Assembly (NCBI GenBank): GCA_012934845.2
Contig: WNNJ02003704.1
Location: forward strand, 62,001 to 126,000
Origin: Pomphorhynchus laevis
Lineage: Eukaryota; Acanthocephala; Palaeacanthocephala; Echinorhynchida; Pomphorhynchidae
DNA: 64,000 nt
Direction of reading: 5' to 3'
The notes below the pieces were generated by a model. That model was given only the letters and a program-made list of their open reading frames with translations, had not been told where the DNA came from and ran no database searches. The position numbers and the translations under genes were made by a program. Below, one piece after another: positions 44,376 through 55,400 of this stretch (position 1 is the stretch's first letter; each line of letters opens with the position of its first letter).

Positions 44376-44559
44376 ATCAAAATTTCAATAGTAATAATGA
44401 CTGCGCAGGTATATCAACTTGAAAGGTATATCAACTTAAAACAATTATCATTTATAACTGATTATTATTTATGCGTCAGACAAATGCAGAACCAAATTGA
44501 CTTTAAAATCATTTTTTTGTTATAATGCAGTTTAAAATATTTTGATGAAATCTATACAA

Positions 44560-44700
44560 ATCAATTCTAGATTTGAAAACATGCAATTAAATCAATCAAA
44601 TATTACAATCGACAATCAAATTTAATCAGAGGAACTACGTCATTAGCATGTATTTGGCCCTGCTGTTTTGTTGGGATGTAGACTCAGTCTTAAATGCTTA
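44560..44700 (+). repeat. Penelope 3' end with internal deletion
   Basis: AATCAAATTTAATCAGAGGA, ACGTCATTAGCATGTATTTG and GCCCTGCTGTTTTGTTGGG are joined directly to ATGTAGACTCAG, so the second half of the foldback is missing. Confidence 0.6.
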
Positions 44701-44819
44701 TAACAACGCATAATTTTTTAAAATAATTACCTTGCAACTTCGGCAAACTCGAAGACTTTCTGAAAAACAATAAATTTCATTCTGACTTAATCAATATCTA
44801 GTTGCTCTACTATTGACCA

Positions 44820-45600
44820 TCATGTTTTTTCTTCAGATTTGTTTGTCAAATTAACCGTTGAATACTTTTATCTATTTCAAACATTCAAGCGTTCTCAATT
44901 TCACAAGCTTTTCACATTTCACTTCCTGAATTTTTCTATCTTCTCACATTTTCTTATATGTAAAGCCATTCCCGAAGTTGATCATCTGAACTTCATTGGT
45001 TTTCATTTTGATAACAGAATATATAGTATTCCATTTGCTCGTAATAAAGTTCGTCATTTTAACATATTCCTCGGAGACCTTCGACGCATTCGTAGACTAA
45101 TATATTTTCAAGTATACCATACTATTATCTCTTCCCTACTTTACTTTAGTTTGACTACAGTCACAACACATTCACTAATTTATCCCAAACCACCACTGAC
45201 CTTTCCAACTTATATTAAACTGTAAATCGTATTATTTTCCTCTTTCGTCATTTTTACTATATCTCCATTACTTTTTCAAACTTGACTAACCCAATATACT
45301 CGAGCATATCAATTTCCGCTTATTTTATCTTAATTTTCGCATCTGCAAAATTAACTCTTCTTCTTATTTACACCTTTCTCCTGATTTTTCTCAACCAACT
45401 TCTTTATCTTCACGCTCCCGTGAATCTCTCTACAATACGCCAAAATACTCTTCAAACTTTAATCATCGATCTTACTCCATTGTCTCTCATTTAGCCTGGA
45501 AGTCTTTAAATGCCCACATTTGTATATCTACTTCTCTCAAATCTTTCAAACGTTCTCTAGAATTCCTAATTTCCGCTGTCAATTGATCACACAGGCAACG
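44820..45600 (+). pseudogene. L2/CR1/Jockey-type LINE RT, decayed copy
   Basis: Same family as 9485-10866. The frame 44839-45225 has VDHLNFIGFHFDNRIYSIPF followed by ARNKVRHFN and LGDLRRIRRLI, matching LVFLGFHFDNRLSLKPFVRD there. 45282-45560 gives the thumb in broken form (LAWKSLNAHICISTSLKSFK against LSWNHLPIHIRQSTSLQCFK). No catalytic RT motifs remain. Confidence 0.7.
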
Positions 45601-46149
45601 ATTACGTAGAATAAGGCTTTTTTGTGACTTAAATTTTATCCAGTCTTTCAATCCAATTATGTAAATCATGAAACTCACTAAAATTCATGCTCAGCGACGA
45701 CATTATAAGACAGCCTACAAGTTAAATTTTTTAAAGTCATTCAATCTACAATAGCCATCATTGGATGTGAAGTTTTTATCAAGTCAAGGTATAAGTCTAA
45801 CCTCCATTAGTATATTTTATTACCATCTGACTCAAAACTCATTAAAGCTGAAGGCTTTGAGCACTTATTTACATACTTTGAAGGCCCAATTCCAACAAAC
45901 AACAAGCTTATAATTTTCAGGGACATGGTCTTTCCTTCAAATATGCAATATGCCTTCCTCCACTGTTATGAATTGTTTGACATATATTTGCGATATTATG
46001 AAATCCAGAAGTTATCTAAAAATGGTGTTGTGTACATGTAAAGAAAATCAGATATTTTCATATACGAATCGGAATAACTGTGTCATCTGGCAGTAAGCAA
46101 ACGGGTCGACCGAAGGTGTGCTATTGAAAGCGGTCTAAATAAATTTCTC

Positions 46150-46230
46150 TCTATCTATATAATATATGACATTTATGTTCCGATATATTGATGATATAAT
46201 GATATATTTGTAGGATGTGTGCGCGTACAC
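46150..46230 (+). pseudogene. Penelope RT motif C scrap
   Basis: TTTATGTTCCGATATATTGATGATAT reads FMFRYIDDI, the catalytic YIDD box of the local Penelope RT. Only about 80 bp are recognisable. The surrounding 45600-47490 holds no gene that I can support. Confidence 0.5.
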
Positions 46231-47499
46231 TTTCTACCAAAAAGATTCGTCAAAGTTCGTGAAGAATTGAACGTGTCAATAGTCTGATCAGTTTTGAAAA
46301 ATGAAATGCCACCGGATTATCTCATTGATGATGCGCTTCGTGATAAATTACAGCGATCCTAATAACGCATATTCATGGTCATTTTGAATCTTTCAAAAGG
46401 ATGATAAATCGGATTGTCTAAGCACGCCGGCATCAAATTATGCATGTTCGTTCATTGTACCCCGTTTCAATGAAAGTATCATTGTACCCCGTTGCACTCG
46501 TCATGTAAGCGTGCGCCAGTACGTATTTGCCTGGTAAAAATAAATCCTTTTTTAATCAATCTATATAAAAACCGAATTTCAACAAATATGATATATAATT
46601 GCTCTAATTGAATGTCGAATACTACTAAGAAAATGCGTATTTTGTGTACTGCAAATCGAAGTACAAGTGGCGAGAATCGAATGAGGTAAAAATATATATT
46701 TTCACACAATACGAGTAATCTAATCCAATTAAAAAGTGATCAACAATCCCGATATTAACGAGATAGGCTCGGTGTATATTTACAATTCATTTATCGAATA
46801 AACCAATAATTAGGCAAATCGTGTATATCACGTTCACAGAAGAATATCCGAAAGTTAATCCTATTTGCTAGATTTTGTAATGGTTGTTTCCTCGCATTAT
46901 TAAATCTCGAAATCACAAAATTTTCCACGTAGTGGAGACTCGTTGTATTGTTATTGTATTATGACAAAATTTTCTTACGATTCAGAAATATCTTAGTAAA
47001 AATTCATATATCGAATATTTTCCATTGCATATACGAAGATTATCGTTACTTAATAGCATTACGTAAAAGTCAATTATCAAAAATCAAAAGACAAACATTT
47101 ATAAGTATCTTAGACTATAATTTAAACCAAAAATAACTAAGATGGAAAATATATGACCTCTCATCAGCCTCCATCAAGGGCGTTAATTAACTATTTATAA
47201 AACTATTTATTAACTATTTTTTACTCAAATAAGTTTTATTTTAATTACAATAAAATACAGCCATAAACGGGCCATCAAATTTGAATAAAAAATATTGTTA
47301 TATAAAATATATTTATTTTATTTAATCAAAGTATTAACTAATTATTGATCATAATGATCATAATTATTGATTATAATTTATATATAAATAATAAATTATA
47401 TAATTAGTTATAATTATTATTCATTGCTCAATATTATTCATTCTTCACAGTGATATAATATTTCACAACAGTATAAATACATATTTAAGGATAAATAAT

Positions 47500-48365
47500 C
47501 CCTTAACACTCTTAATCTGTACCCAACTTATGAATATCAATAAGTAGAAACGAGTATAGGAATCTGCGATCCTGGGAAGGTTGCAAAAATATTTATATAA
47601 TATACTACCGAATCACTTTTGTGATCACCTGTGAACTTGAAGGTTGTCTAGGAATAATCATCCTTGTGATTAATCCTTCTAAACTGTGGTGGAGGATCCA
47701 TTAACACTCTTAATATGTACCCTACTTATGAATATCAATAAGTAGAAGCGGGAATAGGAATCTGCAATCCGGAAGCAACCTGCAATAATATTCATATATT
47801 ATAATGCCGAATCACTTTTGTGATCGACTGTGGACTTGAAGAATATCTTGTAATAATCATCCTTGTGATGAACCCTTCTAAACTGTGGTAGAGGATCCCT
47901 GAACACTCATAAAATCGGAACCCTACTGATGAAGCTCAATAAGCAGAAACCGGTCTAGGGATTTGATTGCTGATGGCCTGGGATGGTTTCCAATACCCAG
48001 TAATGTCCGTTTCCCCCGTCTATATATTAGTAACAAGTATAATGCCGTATCGCTCTGCGATCCGGGGGCAGGCTCTAATAATACCGTATCGTTCTGCGAT
48101 TCGGGGCGCAGGCTCTAATAATAATCATATATTATAATGCCGAATCACTTTTGTGATCGCCTGTGGACTTTAAGGTTGTCTTGTAATAATCATTCTTGTG
48201 ATGAACTCTTGTAAACTGTGGTGGCGGATCCCTGAACACTCTACAAATATGGACCTTACTGATTAAGTTTCTGCTTAATAAGCAGAAACCGGTCTTTGGA
48301 TTTGGTTGTTGATGGACTGTGTAGCTGCCGATACTCAGTCATGTCCGTTTCTCCAATTCAACGGG
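47500..48365 (+). repeat. Hammerhead-bearing tandem repeat array 1 (retrozyme-like)
   Basis: Four units, with hammerhead cores at about 47521, 47719, 47920 and 48253 (spacing 198, 201 and 333 bp). Each has GAATCACTTTTGTGATCG (a small hairpin), a CTTGTAATAATCATCCTTGT block, and TAAACTGTGGTRGAGGATCC before the hammerhead. The long unit adds GTAATGTCCGTTTCCCCC and a duplicated CCGTATCGYTCTGCGATYCGG hairpin. Only the third unit keeps an intact CTGATGA core; units 1 and 2 have CTTATGA, and unit 4 has an expanded stem II. Animal retrozymes (tandem repeats of about 170-400 bp with type I hammerheads, copied as circular RNA) have this design. Array 2 is at 60845-61560 in the other orientation. Confidence 0.78.
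47911..47965 (+). ncRNA. Type I hammerhead ribozyme, minimal stem III
   Basis: Stem I: AAAT (47912-47915), bulge CGGAA, CCCTA (47921-47925), pairing with TAGGG (47956-47960) and ATTT (47961-47964). Core CTGATGA (47926-47932). Stem II GCT/AGC (47934-47936, 47942-47944) with loop CAATA and an A-A mismatch at its base. GAAA (47946-47949). Stem III is two pairs (AC/GT) around CG. Cleavage triplet GTC, predicted cut after 47955. The 5-nt bulge in stem I facing loop II is the usual tertiary contact of natural hammerheads. Two-pair stem III types are known from Penelope elements, retrozymes and newt satellite, where two copies cooperate. Confidence 0.75.
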
Positions 48366-49059
48366 TTTAGTTGTTAACCAGCAAAATTAAACATATGAAA
48401 GTATTGTTCGAACGTTTTGGCTTTCGCCTTTATCAACGATTGTATTGATATAATTTCTCTGTTGTTTTTTAAATATCTTTTTTTATAGCTTATAAAAATA
48501 TATCTATCGGAAGAATATCTTTTAATTGTCCAAATCAAAATGCCTTCAAAAATTATCGCTTTCATTTACGTAATATAAAGTTATATTTTATATTATAAAG
48601 TTATGGGGGGGGGCTCATGCATCAAACATCAATAGATTACAAATTCGGAATGAGTAAATATGTTCCTTGAGTTCAATGAACAAAGACCATACTTTTTCGA
48701 AGAACAAAGACCTCAAGTTTTAAATTCATGTTATTTTAAATAGGAATGAATGCAATAAAAGCTTAATTTATTGATTTGTTGAAAGCTTCTTCACTCATTT
48801 TCAGAATACAAATTTAAATTTTTTTATTTGAATTACTGGTCCATATACGATGCAGTGGGTTGCTACAGGAGTCACGTTGGTCTGATGAATGTAAGATTTT
48901 AAAATTTTTGGATTTTTATTATTCTTTATTTTATGCTATTACAATTTGAAGAAACAGCGAGTTATTAACCTTTGACCTTCATTAATAATCTAGCGACATC
49001 TAAAGGTGTATTATTTTTATTAACAAAAGGTGTTTTATTTTTTATTAATACACCTTTTT

Positions 49060-49349
49060 ATAAAAGGTGTATGGAGAGGGCCCAATTCATACCGATAGTG
49101 TTTTCTTCTCCTGGAGGCGTTAGAAAAGCCGGAGATTGCGTTCTGAAGGCAATAGCCAGAATGTTGGCCAATAAGCGCAAAACAGACTATGCGACGTGTA
49201 TCGCACTTATCCGACGTAATATAAGTTTCTCCCTGACGCGATCAACATCTATGTCTTCGCAGCCCCACTCAGCATTTCACTGGTTCGAGCACGTACAGCA
49301 AATTCATTCGGGGATAATCAGTCGTGGATCCGCTACGGATGTAGAATAA
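49060..49349 (+). pseudogene. LINE C-terminal fragment
   Basis: RAQFIPIVFSSPGGVRKAGD, then VLKAIARMLANKRKTDYATC and LIRRNISFSLTRSTSM. This FxPxVFSxxGGM...KR...Y...RxxLxFxLLRS pattern is the extreme C-terminus of a group of animal LINE proteins. 5'-truncated; the region to its left (49005-49070) is an AT-rich palindrome (GGTGTATTA/TAATACACC). Confidence 0.65.
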
Positions 49350-49661
49350 ATAATAATACATAACAATGTTAAATGTATATTGGCCCATTTGAGGGAACCA
49401 TATGTTGTAATTAATAATATATTTAAAAAAGTAAAGGCGTATTATTTTTATCATTTTAAAGTTCAATATATGTCAATATATGATGATATTCATTCAAATA
49501 AAAGTAAAAAATACGCTTTATAAGTAATTTACTTCTAAAATTTTAATCTCGTTGTATAAAGGCGCCTAAAATAAACGAAATTGATATTATTCTCTGGCAA
49601 AGCAAATATTTCTATCTTTCCTTTTCTATTTGATAGTTAATGTTTTAATGTAATAATCTTA

Positions 49662-50588
49662 ATGTACAATCATAAACTCGAAGATTTAGTAACTATAAAG
49701 GCCTTTATCGGTAGGCGGATTAAAGATGGTGGTGCAAGAGATAACGAACAATTCGAAACAACTGAGAAAGCGATCACAGACATTAATATTTCTGATCTAA
49801 TTGATCAAATACAAAATCTTGATTTGGACAATATTTGTTGCAGTCTAAAGAAAATTAACGATGATGTTATTGTATGTCCGAATTTAGCTCATGGTAACGG
49901 GAGCGCTAGTAATCCATCAAAAGAACTACCATTTTCAACCTCAAATTCATCAGCTGAACTGCTCAAAACAAATTTTAATTGGCGGCTGTCCCCTAATTTA
50001 ACATCAGCTTTAAATGCTCCACAAGATGGTCGCTTTACATGTGTATGTAGACAAACGGGGGAATTTGCTGTCCATTTGCCTTCGACATGTTATTCAAAGA
50101 ATCACATGCTTGGTAAAGCAAACTGTTTAAGTCGTATGTTGTCCGATAAAAGTGCAGCGATTAGTAATGAACGTTTTGGCGCATCCCACTGGACAAAATG
50201 GTTAAGCATTCGCATTAACGATAATCAATTTTGCTGTTGTGCAAGATATCTTTCTGGGTGGACGACAAGACAATTGCAGAATCATTTAACACAGATGTTG
50301 AAAACATTCTCAACTACAACACCTGAAAATTTTAAAGGAGCTAAGCACCACATTCGCACTGTGTGCAAAATATTAGTTAGTCGAGGGCATCGCAAATTTG
50401 AGGAATTAATTAATCGAATGGATGTTAGAGATACAACCAAAAAGGACGGTTCATTAGCCAATCTCGTAGACTGCTTAAGGTATTTAGCAAATACAATCGA
50501 AACGTCACAATTTCAAAAATCTAATTCATTGCAAGATGTACATATTGATAAGCGTAAGCTATTAGAAATGCTTAAACTGTGTAATTAA
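49662..50588 (+). CDS. Hypothetical protein, 308 aa, single exon
   Basis: Uninterrupted 308-codon frame, the longest clean single-exon ORF here apart from LRR1 exon 3. I do not recognise the family. The N-terminal ~100 residues are polar and probably disordered (SNPSKELPFSTSNSS). The middle has Cys-rich segments (FTCVCRQTGEFAVHLPSTCY, NDNQFCCCARYLSGWTTRQL). The C-terminal third looks helical (FKGAKHHIRTVCKILVSRGH, ANLVDCLRYLANTIE). No signal peptide or membrane segment. A stop lies in frame just upstream of ATG 49662, and CCTTTTCTATTTGATAG ending at 49635 looks like a splice acceptor, so a 5' UTR intron is possible. AATAAA lies 12-15 bases after the stop. It may be a host gene, a retrocopy or a domesticated element; unknown. 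Confidence 0.55.
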   Translation: MYNHKLEDLVTIKAFIGRRIKDGGARDNEQFETTEKAITDINISDLIDQIQNLDLDNICCSLKKINDDVIVCPNLAHGNGSASNPSKELPFSTSNSSAELLKTNFNWRLSPNLTSALNAPQDGRFTCVCRQTGEFAVHLPSTCYSKNHMLGKANCLSRMLSDKSAAISNERFGASHWTKWLSIRINDNQFCCCARYLSGWTTRQLQNHLTQMLKTFSTTTPENFKGAKHHIRTVCKILVSRGHRKFEELINRMDVRDTTKKDGSLANLVDCLRYLANTIETSQFQKSNSLQDVHIDKRKLLEMLKLCN

Positions 50589-50813
50589 GTTGTTTAAATA
50601 AAAAAAGTACACTTTATTAACCTTAAAATTAATAAAATTTATAATTATAATCAAATAAGATTAATTAATTCAAATTTAATAAATGATAATTATATGTTGG
50701 TGATTATATGGTGCATTATACAAATCTGTGCCATTACAATCAATATAAATTCTTTATCTAAAATAAAGGTTATTTTTTAATCTAAAATAAAAACGGAAAA
50801 ATAGTTTTTAATT

Positions 50814-50850
50814 AAATATTTCTGCTTATCTATGATAAGCAGAAATATTT
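50814..50850. repeat. 17-bp perfect hairpin
   Basis: AAATATTTCTGCTTATC, loop TAT, GATAAGCAGAAATATTT. It lies 226 bp after the stop of the 308-aa ORF; too AT-rich and distant to call a terminator. Confidence 0.8.
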
Positions 50851-50939
50851 GTATCGCTATTTTAATTTTCATTGACTATTTTAATTTATCAAGACTCAAT
50901 ATTATCAAAGCACTTTAATATGCTTTGATATGATGAATT

Positions 50940-51420
50940 AATTGATAATAATTAATAATTAAATAATAAATAATTATAAATAATAAATGATAAATAAATA
51001 TTTTAACAGTAAAAAATATTTTGTATGTTTCGGTATTAAAGAAACCAAATCAACTAACTGAGTTCACGTATTTTACACTATTAAAAATAATGATAAATAA
51101 AATAAATAATTAAATAATAAATAATTATAAATAATAAATAGTTTTTATATAAAATGTCATATAACTTATATCAAGTAAAATAAATAATAATTAATAATTA
51201 AATAATAAATAATTATAAATAATAAATGATAAATAAAGATTTTAACAGTAAAAAATATTTTGTATGTTTCGGTATTTAAGAAACCAAATCAACTAACTGA
51301 GTTCACGTATTTTACACTATTAAAAATAATGATAAATAAAATAAATAATTAAATAATAAATAATTATAAATAATAAATAGTTTTTATATAAAATATGCTT
51401 TGATTTTACACTTTAATATG
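50940..51420 (-). repeat. Duplicated Penelope terminus, about 240-bp unit
   Basis: TAATAATTAATAATTAAATA through ACCAAATCAACTAACTGAGT and TTCACGTATTTTACACTATT occurs twice in near-identical tandem copies (about 50947-51180 and 51187-51410). Further lone termini (CAGCTAACTGAGTCTACRTA) are at 51732 and 52021. Confidence 0.65.
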
Positions 51421-52391
51421 ATGAATTATATTAATGCAATAATGCAATACTACATAGTAGCTTATACCTTTATACCTTTGTACCTTAAAACGGTACAAAA
51501 GTTTATCGTGGACTTTTTCTGAAATAATGTGCATTCTTAAATGCGACTAGTGGACCCCTATATCATTAAGTGAGCCAACACAATAGAATTCTAATTGTAC
51601 TTGCCAACTTTATAATTTAGATATTGTTGCTGTTTAAACTCAAAATAAAATTTAGACTCTTATATGTTCAACTTAAAATAACCGATTAAAACAAAACCCT
51701 TGTGAAAATTACCTTTTTACTAACAATCAGATCAGCTAACTGAGTCTACGTATTTTATAATGAAAACATTTTTATCGCTTGAAGGATTCTCTTGATCTCG
51801 TGGTTATATCGATGTTCTGGTAAATTTAGACCTGACCACTTTATCTCCCATTCGAAAACTGTTTGCTCTCTTTATGTTTGCTATCCGTTCAAATTCTCAA
51901 AGTGTAAACTTTAATGCGGCTTCCATGTCGAGCTTTACCATATGTAAAGATTGGTGGAATTTGAAGTTTACTTAGCACACTGAATTTGATTTGTCCTTCT
52001 CTTTACTGGTCAAATCAGATCAGCTAACTGAGTCTACATATTTTATAAAGAAAACATTTGTATCGCTTGCATGATTCTTAATCAAAAGAGTCCATGCGAA
52101 ACTCGGGTCGTCAAATGCTTAATATTCAATTGAGTACTAAAAATATCTTTAAGATAAAGAGTTATATATCAATGTAAATTATAAATTAAGAATTTTTAAA
52201 TATTAGCGCAATTTAAATAAAACGATAAAAATTTTAATTTTAATTTGGATAATGAACTAATTTAAAGAAAATAAACTAGTATTTTATTTAAATCACGGAG
52301 CTTAAAAATTAAAATGAAATAGGAATATTGATTGCTGTTATGGTGGTTTGATCGAATATTCCAAATTAGCCAAAGACAATCGAATGTCTAA

Positions 52392-52435
52392 TCATCTGCA
52401 TATACCAACGGGTCCGAAATTCTTCGTATAACAGG
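52392..52435 (-). CDS. MLP exon 5 (terminal)
   Basis: Acceptor TTTGTTTTTTAG at 52435, completing codon G|CC (Ala). Encodes ACYTKNFGPVGICR and a TGA stop at 52392-52394. Confidence 0.8.
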
Positions 52436-55400
52436 CTAAAAAACAAATTATATCCATTAATGCAATGATATATTTAAAATAGATAATTTTTCGAGAATAT
52501 TTAAAATACACAATAAAACATATTACCAAGAGTGAAACAATAATATTAACTTTAAGTTGGTATACTTGTGCAGCCATTGTTACTATTAAAATTTTGATGA
52601 CTGTTTTTATTCTGGACGCTATATTAATCCTATCTATAAGCCAGCAACAGTACGCTACATTTCAGTATTGGTGGACCTCATCAGCTACTGATCCAATATC
52701 TGAGTTTCACGTTTCGGTCCTTTTAATTCTGGCTAACGATCATTCGACTCGTCTGCTTTTATTGTCATTTTAGATTTAATGAAAAACTCGTCATTTGTCA
52801 ATTAAATTTAATTTTCAATAAAACAGAAGAGTAAAACAATAATATTTTTAATATTATTTTATAATAATATTTTTTGAACTCTGCCTGAATTGCCTTCTGG
52901 CGTTGGCAAGCATTTGAAAAAATATGATGTTTTAGTATCGAAACGATGACATTAAGTCGATAATTTAAAGAATGCATGGATAAATTAATGAATGAGAATA
53001 TGAACGAATGATAAAAGAATGTACGAATAGATGTTAAGTAAACGATTTACTCAATTTTACGATTATCAATCAATTTATATGGATTTGATTGAGATACACT
53101 CAGCTGAGATCGTCAAAGGACCTATAAGGATATCAAAATCTTGTTTTACAATATAAAATACGTAGACTCAGTTAGATTATTTAATTTTCGCAAGTCAACT
53201 TAAAATTAAATCAAACATTAAGAATTGGGTAATTTAAAGATTTAAATATCCGCTTATAACAAGCTCGTAATTTCTTACCTTTGCAAAATATTTCTCCTTT
53301 GCTGTTATCACAATAGTTGCCAGAGTTCAAACTTGACGAACAAATACCGCAAATAAAGCAGAGTTTGTGAAATGCCTATTTTGAAAAGCAGCTTTCAAAA
53401 TTATACTCGAATTAAAGGCACTATACCTGGCCGGCTGCCATGACTTTTTCGGCCATAAATACCTTTTTTCTACATCTTGGACATATAATATCGTTTTGTG
53501 CATTTATTAACTTTTTTGCTACTGACGATACGCGACGTTCGTTAGAATAATCGATAAGCTTAGTGACCGAAGCAGAAGGCGTTTTTAACATAGAATATTT
53601 GTATGTTGAATCCCTATATTTAGTTAATGTCCTATTTGGAACATCATTATCCATATTACTGTTAGATCTAAACTAGACTAATTTTAAGGCATTTATTCAA
53701 AACATTGCAGAAATGATAGTCATATAGGCTATTTTTAATATTGCTAATTATTGAATAAATGAAAACATCATCTTATACATGGGATAAATAAAGCTTAAAT
53801 GTATTCAACTGTAACATTGTAATTTTAAGTATTTGCGTTGTTTCAGAAAATTTAAGAATTTATTGTATGAATCTAAATAGCGAACTTTTATTGGTAAAAT
53901 AAACTTGATGTGGAGTATAAACATCATAGAAATGACAATTTTTTTAATATTGAAACTAATATCTTTTATATGTTAAAATGTATTATATCAAACGCCATAT
54001 TAAATCATATTATAGATCAAATTCCGAATTAAATGATGTCATGTTGTTAATTAACGATATACTTAAATATTAATATCAAACTGATTTTGAACAAACAAAT
54101 ACGAAATTTTCATTAATTAACATAAAATTATTGGCAACAAAGTGCCATTATTGTAAAAATGAAACACAAATATGTTAAAAATTATAAAATGACATATAAA
54201 ACCCTTTAAGTACAAAACCTTTTAGGTCACACAAGGTGACTCTCGCACTGAAAACAAGAGACAGAATTCTCGATAGTAGACTAACGAGTGCTCGATAGAA
54301 GACTCGAGAATCAGTTTCTGATTAAATTAATTAATTTCTTCTTCGTTCCTGTAATAACTATATATTTGAAATGGAAGAAGATTGTGGGTTTAGTATTTAT
54401 TATTAAAAGTTTATCTAAAACGATATGAAATATTATTACAGAATTATAAATCAGCGAGAATTCTATTTGCTAGGTCATTTTGTGTGACCTAGCAAATATT
54501 CAATAGATAATTAAGCATATATAGCAGGATCACCAGTCCCGATTTCAATCGATCTTCATGATCTCATACAAAACTATATATATACTTATTAAAATATTCT
54601 TGGTTATTAATACTTATAATTGAAAATGTTTAAATAAACAAAACGTTTAAAATATATTTGATTTCGTTCCGGTAAAGAACATCCAATCATATTGGTTATT
54701 CAATAATATATAATATATTATGTATAAATATAATATGTTTATAATATATATAATTTTTAATTTATTTAATCAGAAACTGATTATATATTGTCTTTGTACT
54801 ATTCGGTTTGAAACTTAATTTCAAGGATTATATACAAGTATCCATAAATGGATCCCGAAACTGATTTAAATTTTTGTACTCTGAGTGTATAGTATTTATA
54901 TGAACTTTTATTAATTTACGGTGTTCTAACAAAAGTACAATTTTTATTAGATTTTTCTAAATTTAATTTTTAAGAACCGATTAATAACAGACAATGTATC
55001 AAAATAAGAATTAGAGTTCATCTGAAGGAACTGCTATGTAATCAAGTTTCGACCGCTATTCATCTAACAAACATAGCAACGTGTTAAAATACATGCTAAT
55101 GACGTATTCCCTCTGATATAATTTGATTTCCTAGCGTAATATCTTATGCACTATTCGTAAAGCATTTTCATATTAGTTAAATTTATATTTATTTTAAAAA
55201 ATATTATTAATAATAAGGGCGTTTATAATAACTTTATAAACGCCCTTGAAAAATAACAGAAAATTAATAACTTTATAAACGCCCTTGAAAAATAACAGAA
55301 AATTAATAATTAGTATTTCTGATATAGGTTATGTAACAGGGAAATCAAGTCAAATTTATTAATAATTATATGTAATTAAAACAAATCAAATCACTTATGT

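Noticed and set aside
47500-48365. CRISPR array
   Set aside because: Repeats are long (about 200-330 bp), diverged and without unique spacers; they are hammerhead-bearing tandem repeats in an animal genome.
52660-52760. Type II hammerhead in the SINE-like repeat (GGACC-GAAAC ... CTGATGA-GGTCC on the minus strand)
   Set aside because: Stem II pairs in this copy, but I could not form stems I and III between GAAAC and CTGATGA, and the related copies at 15.4 and 44.3 kb do not keep the boxes.
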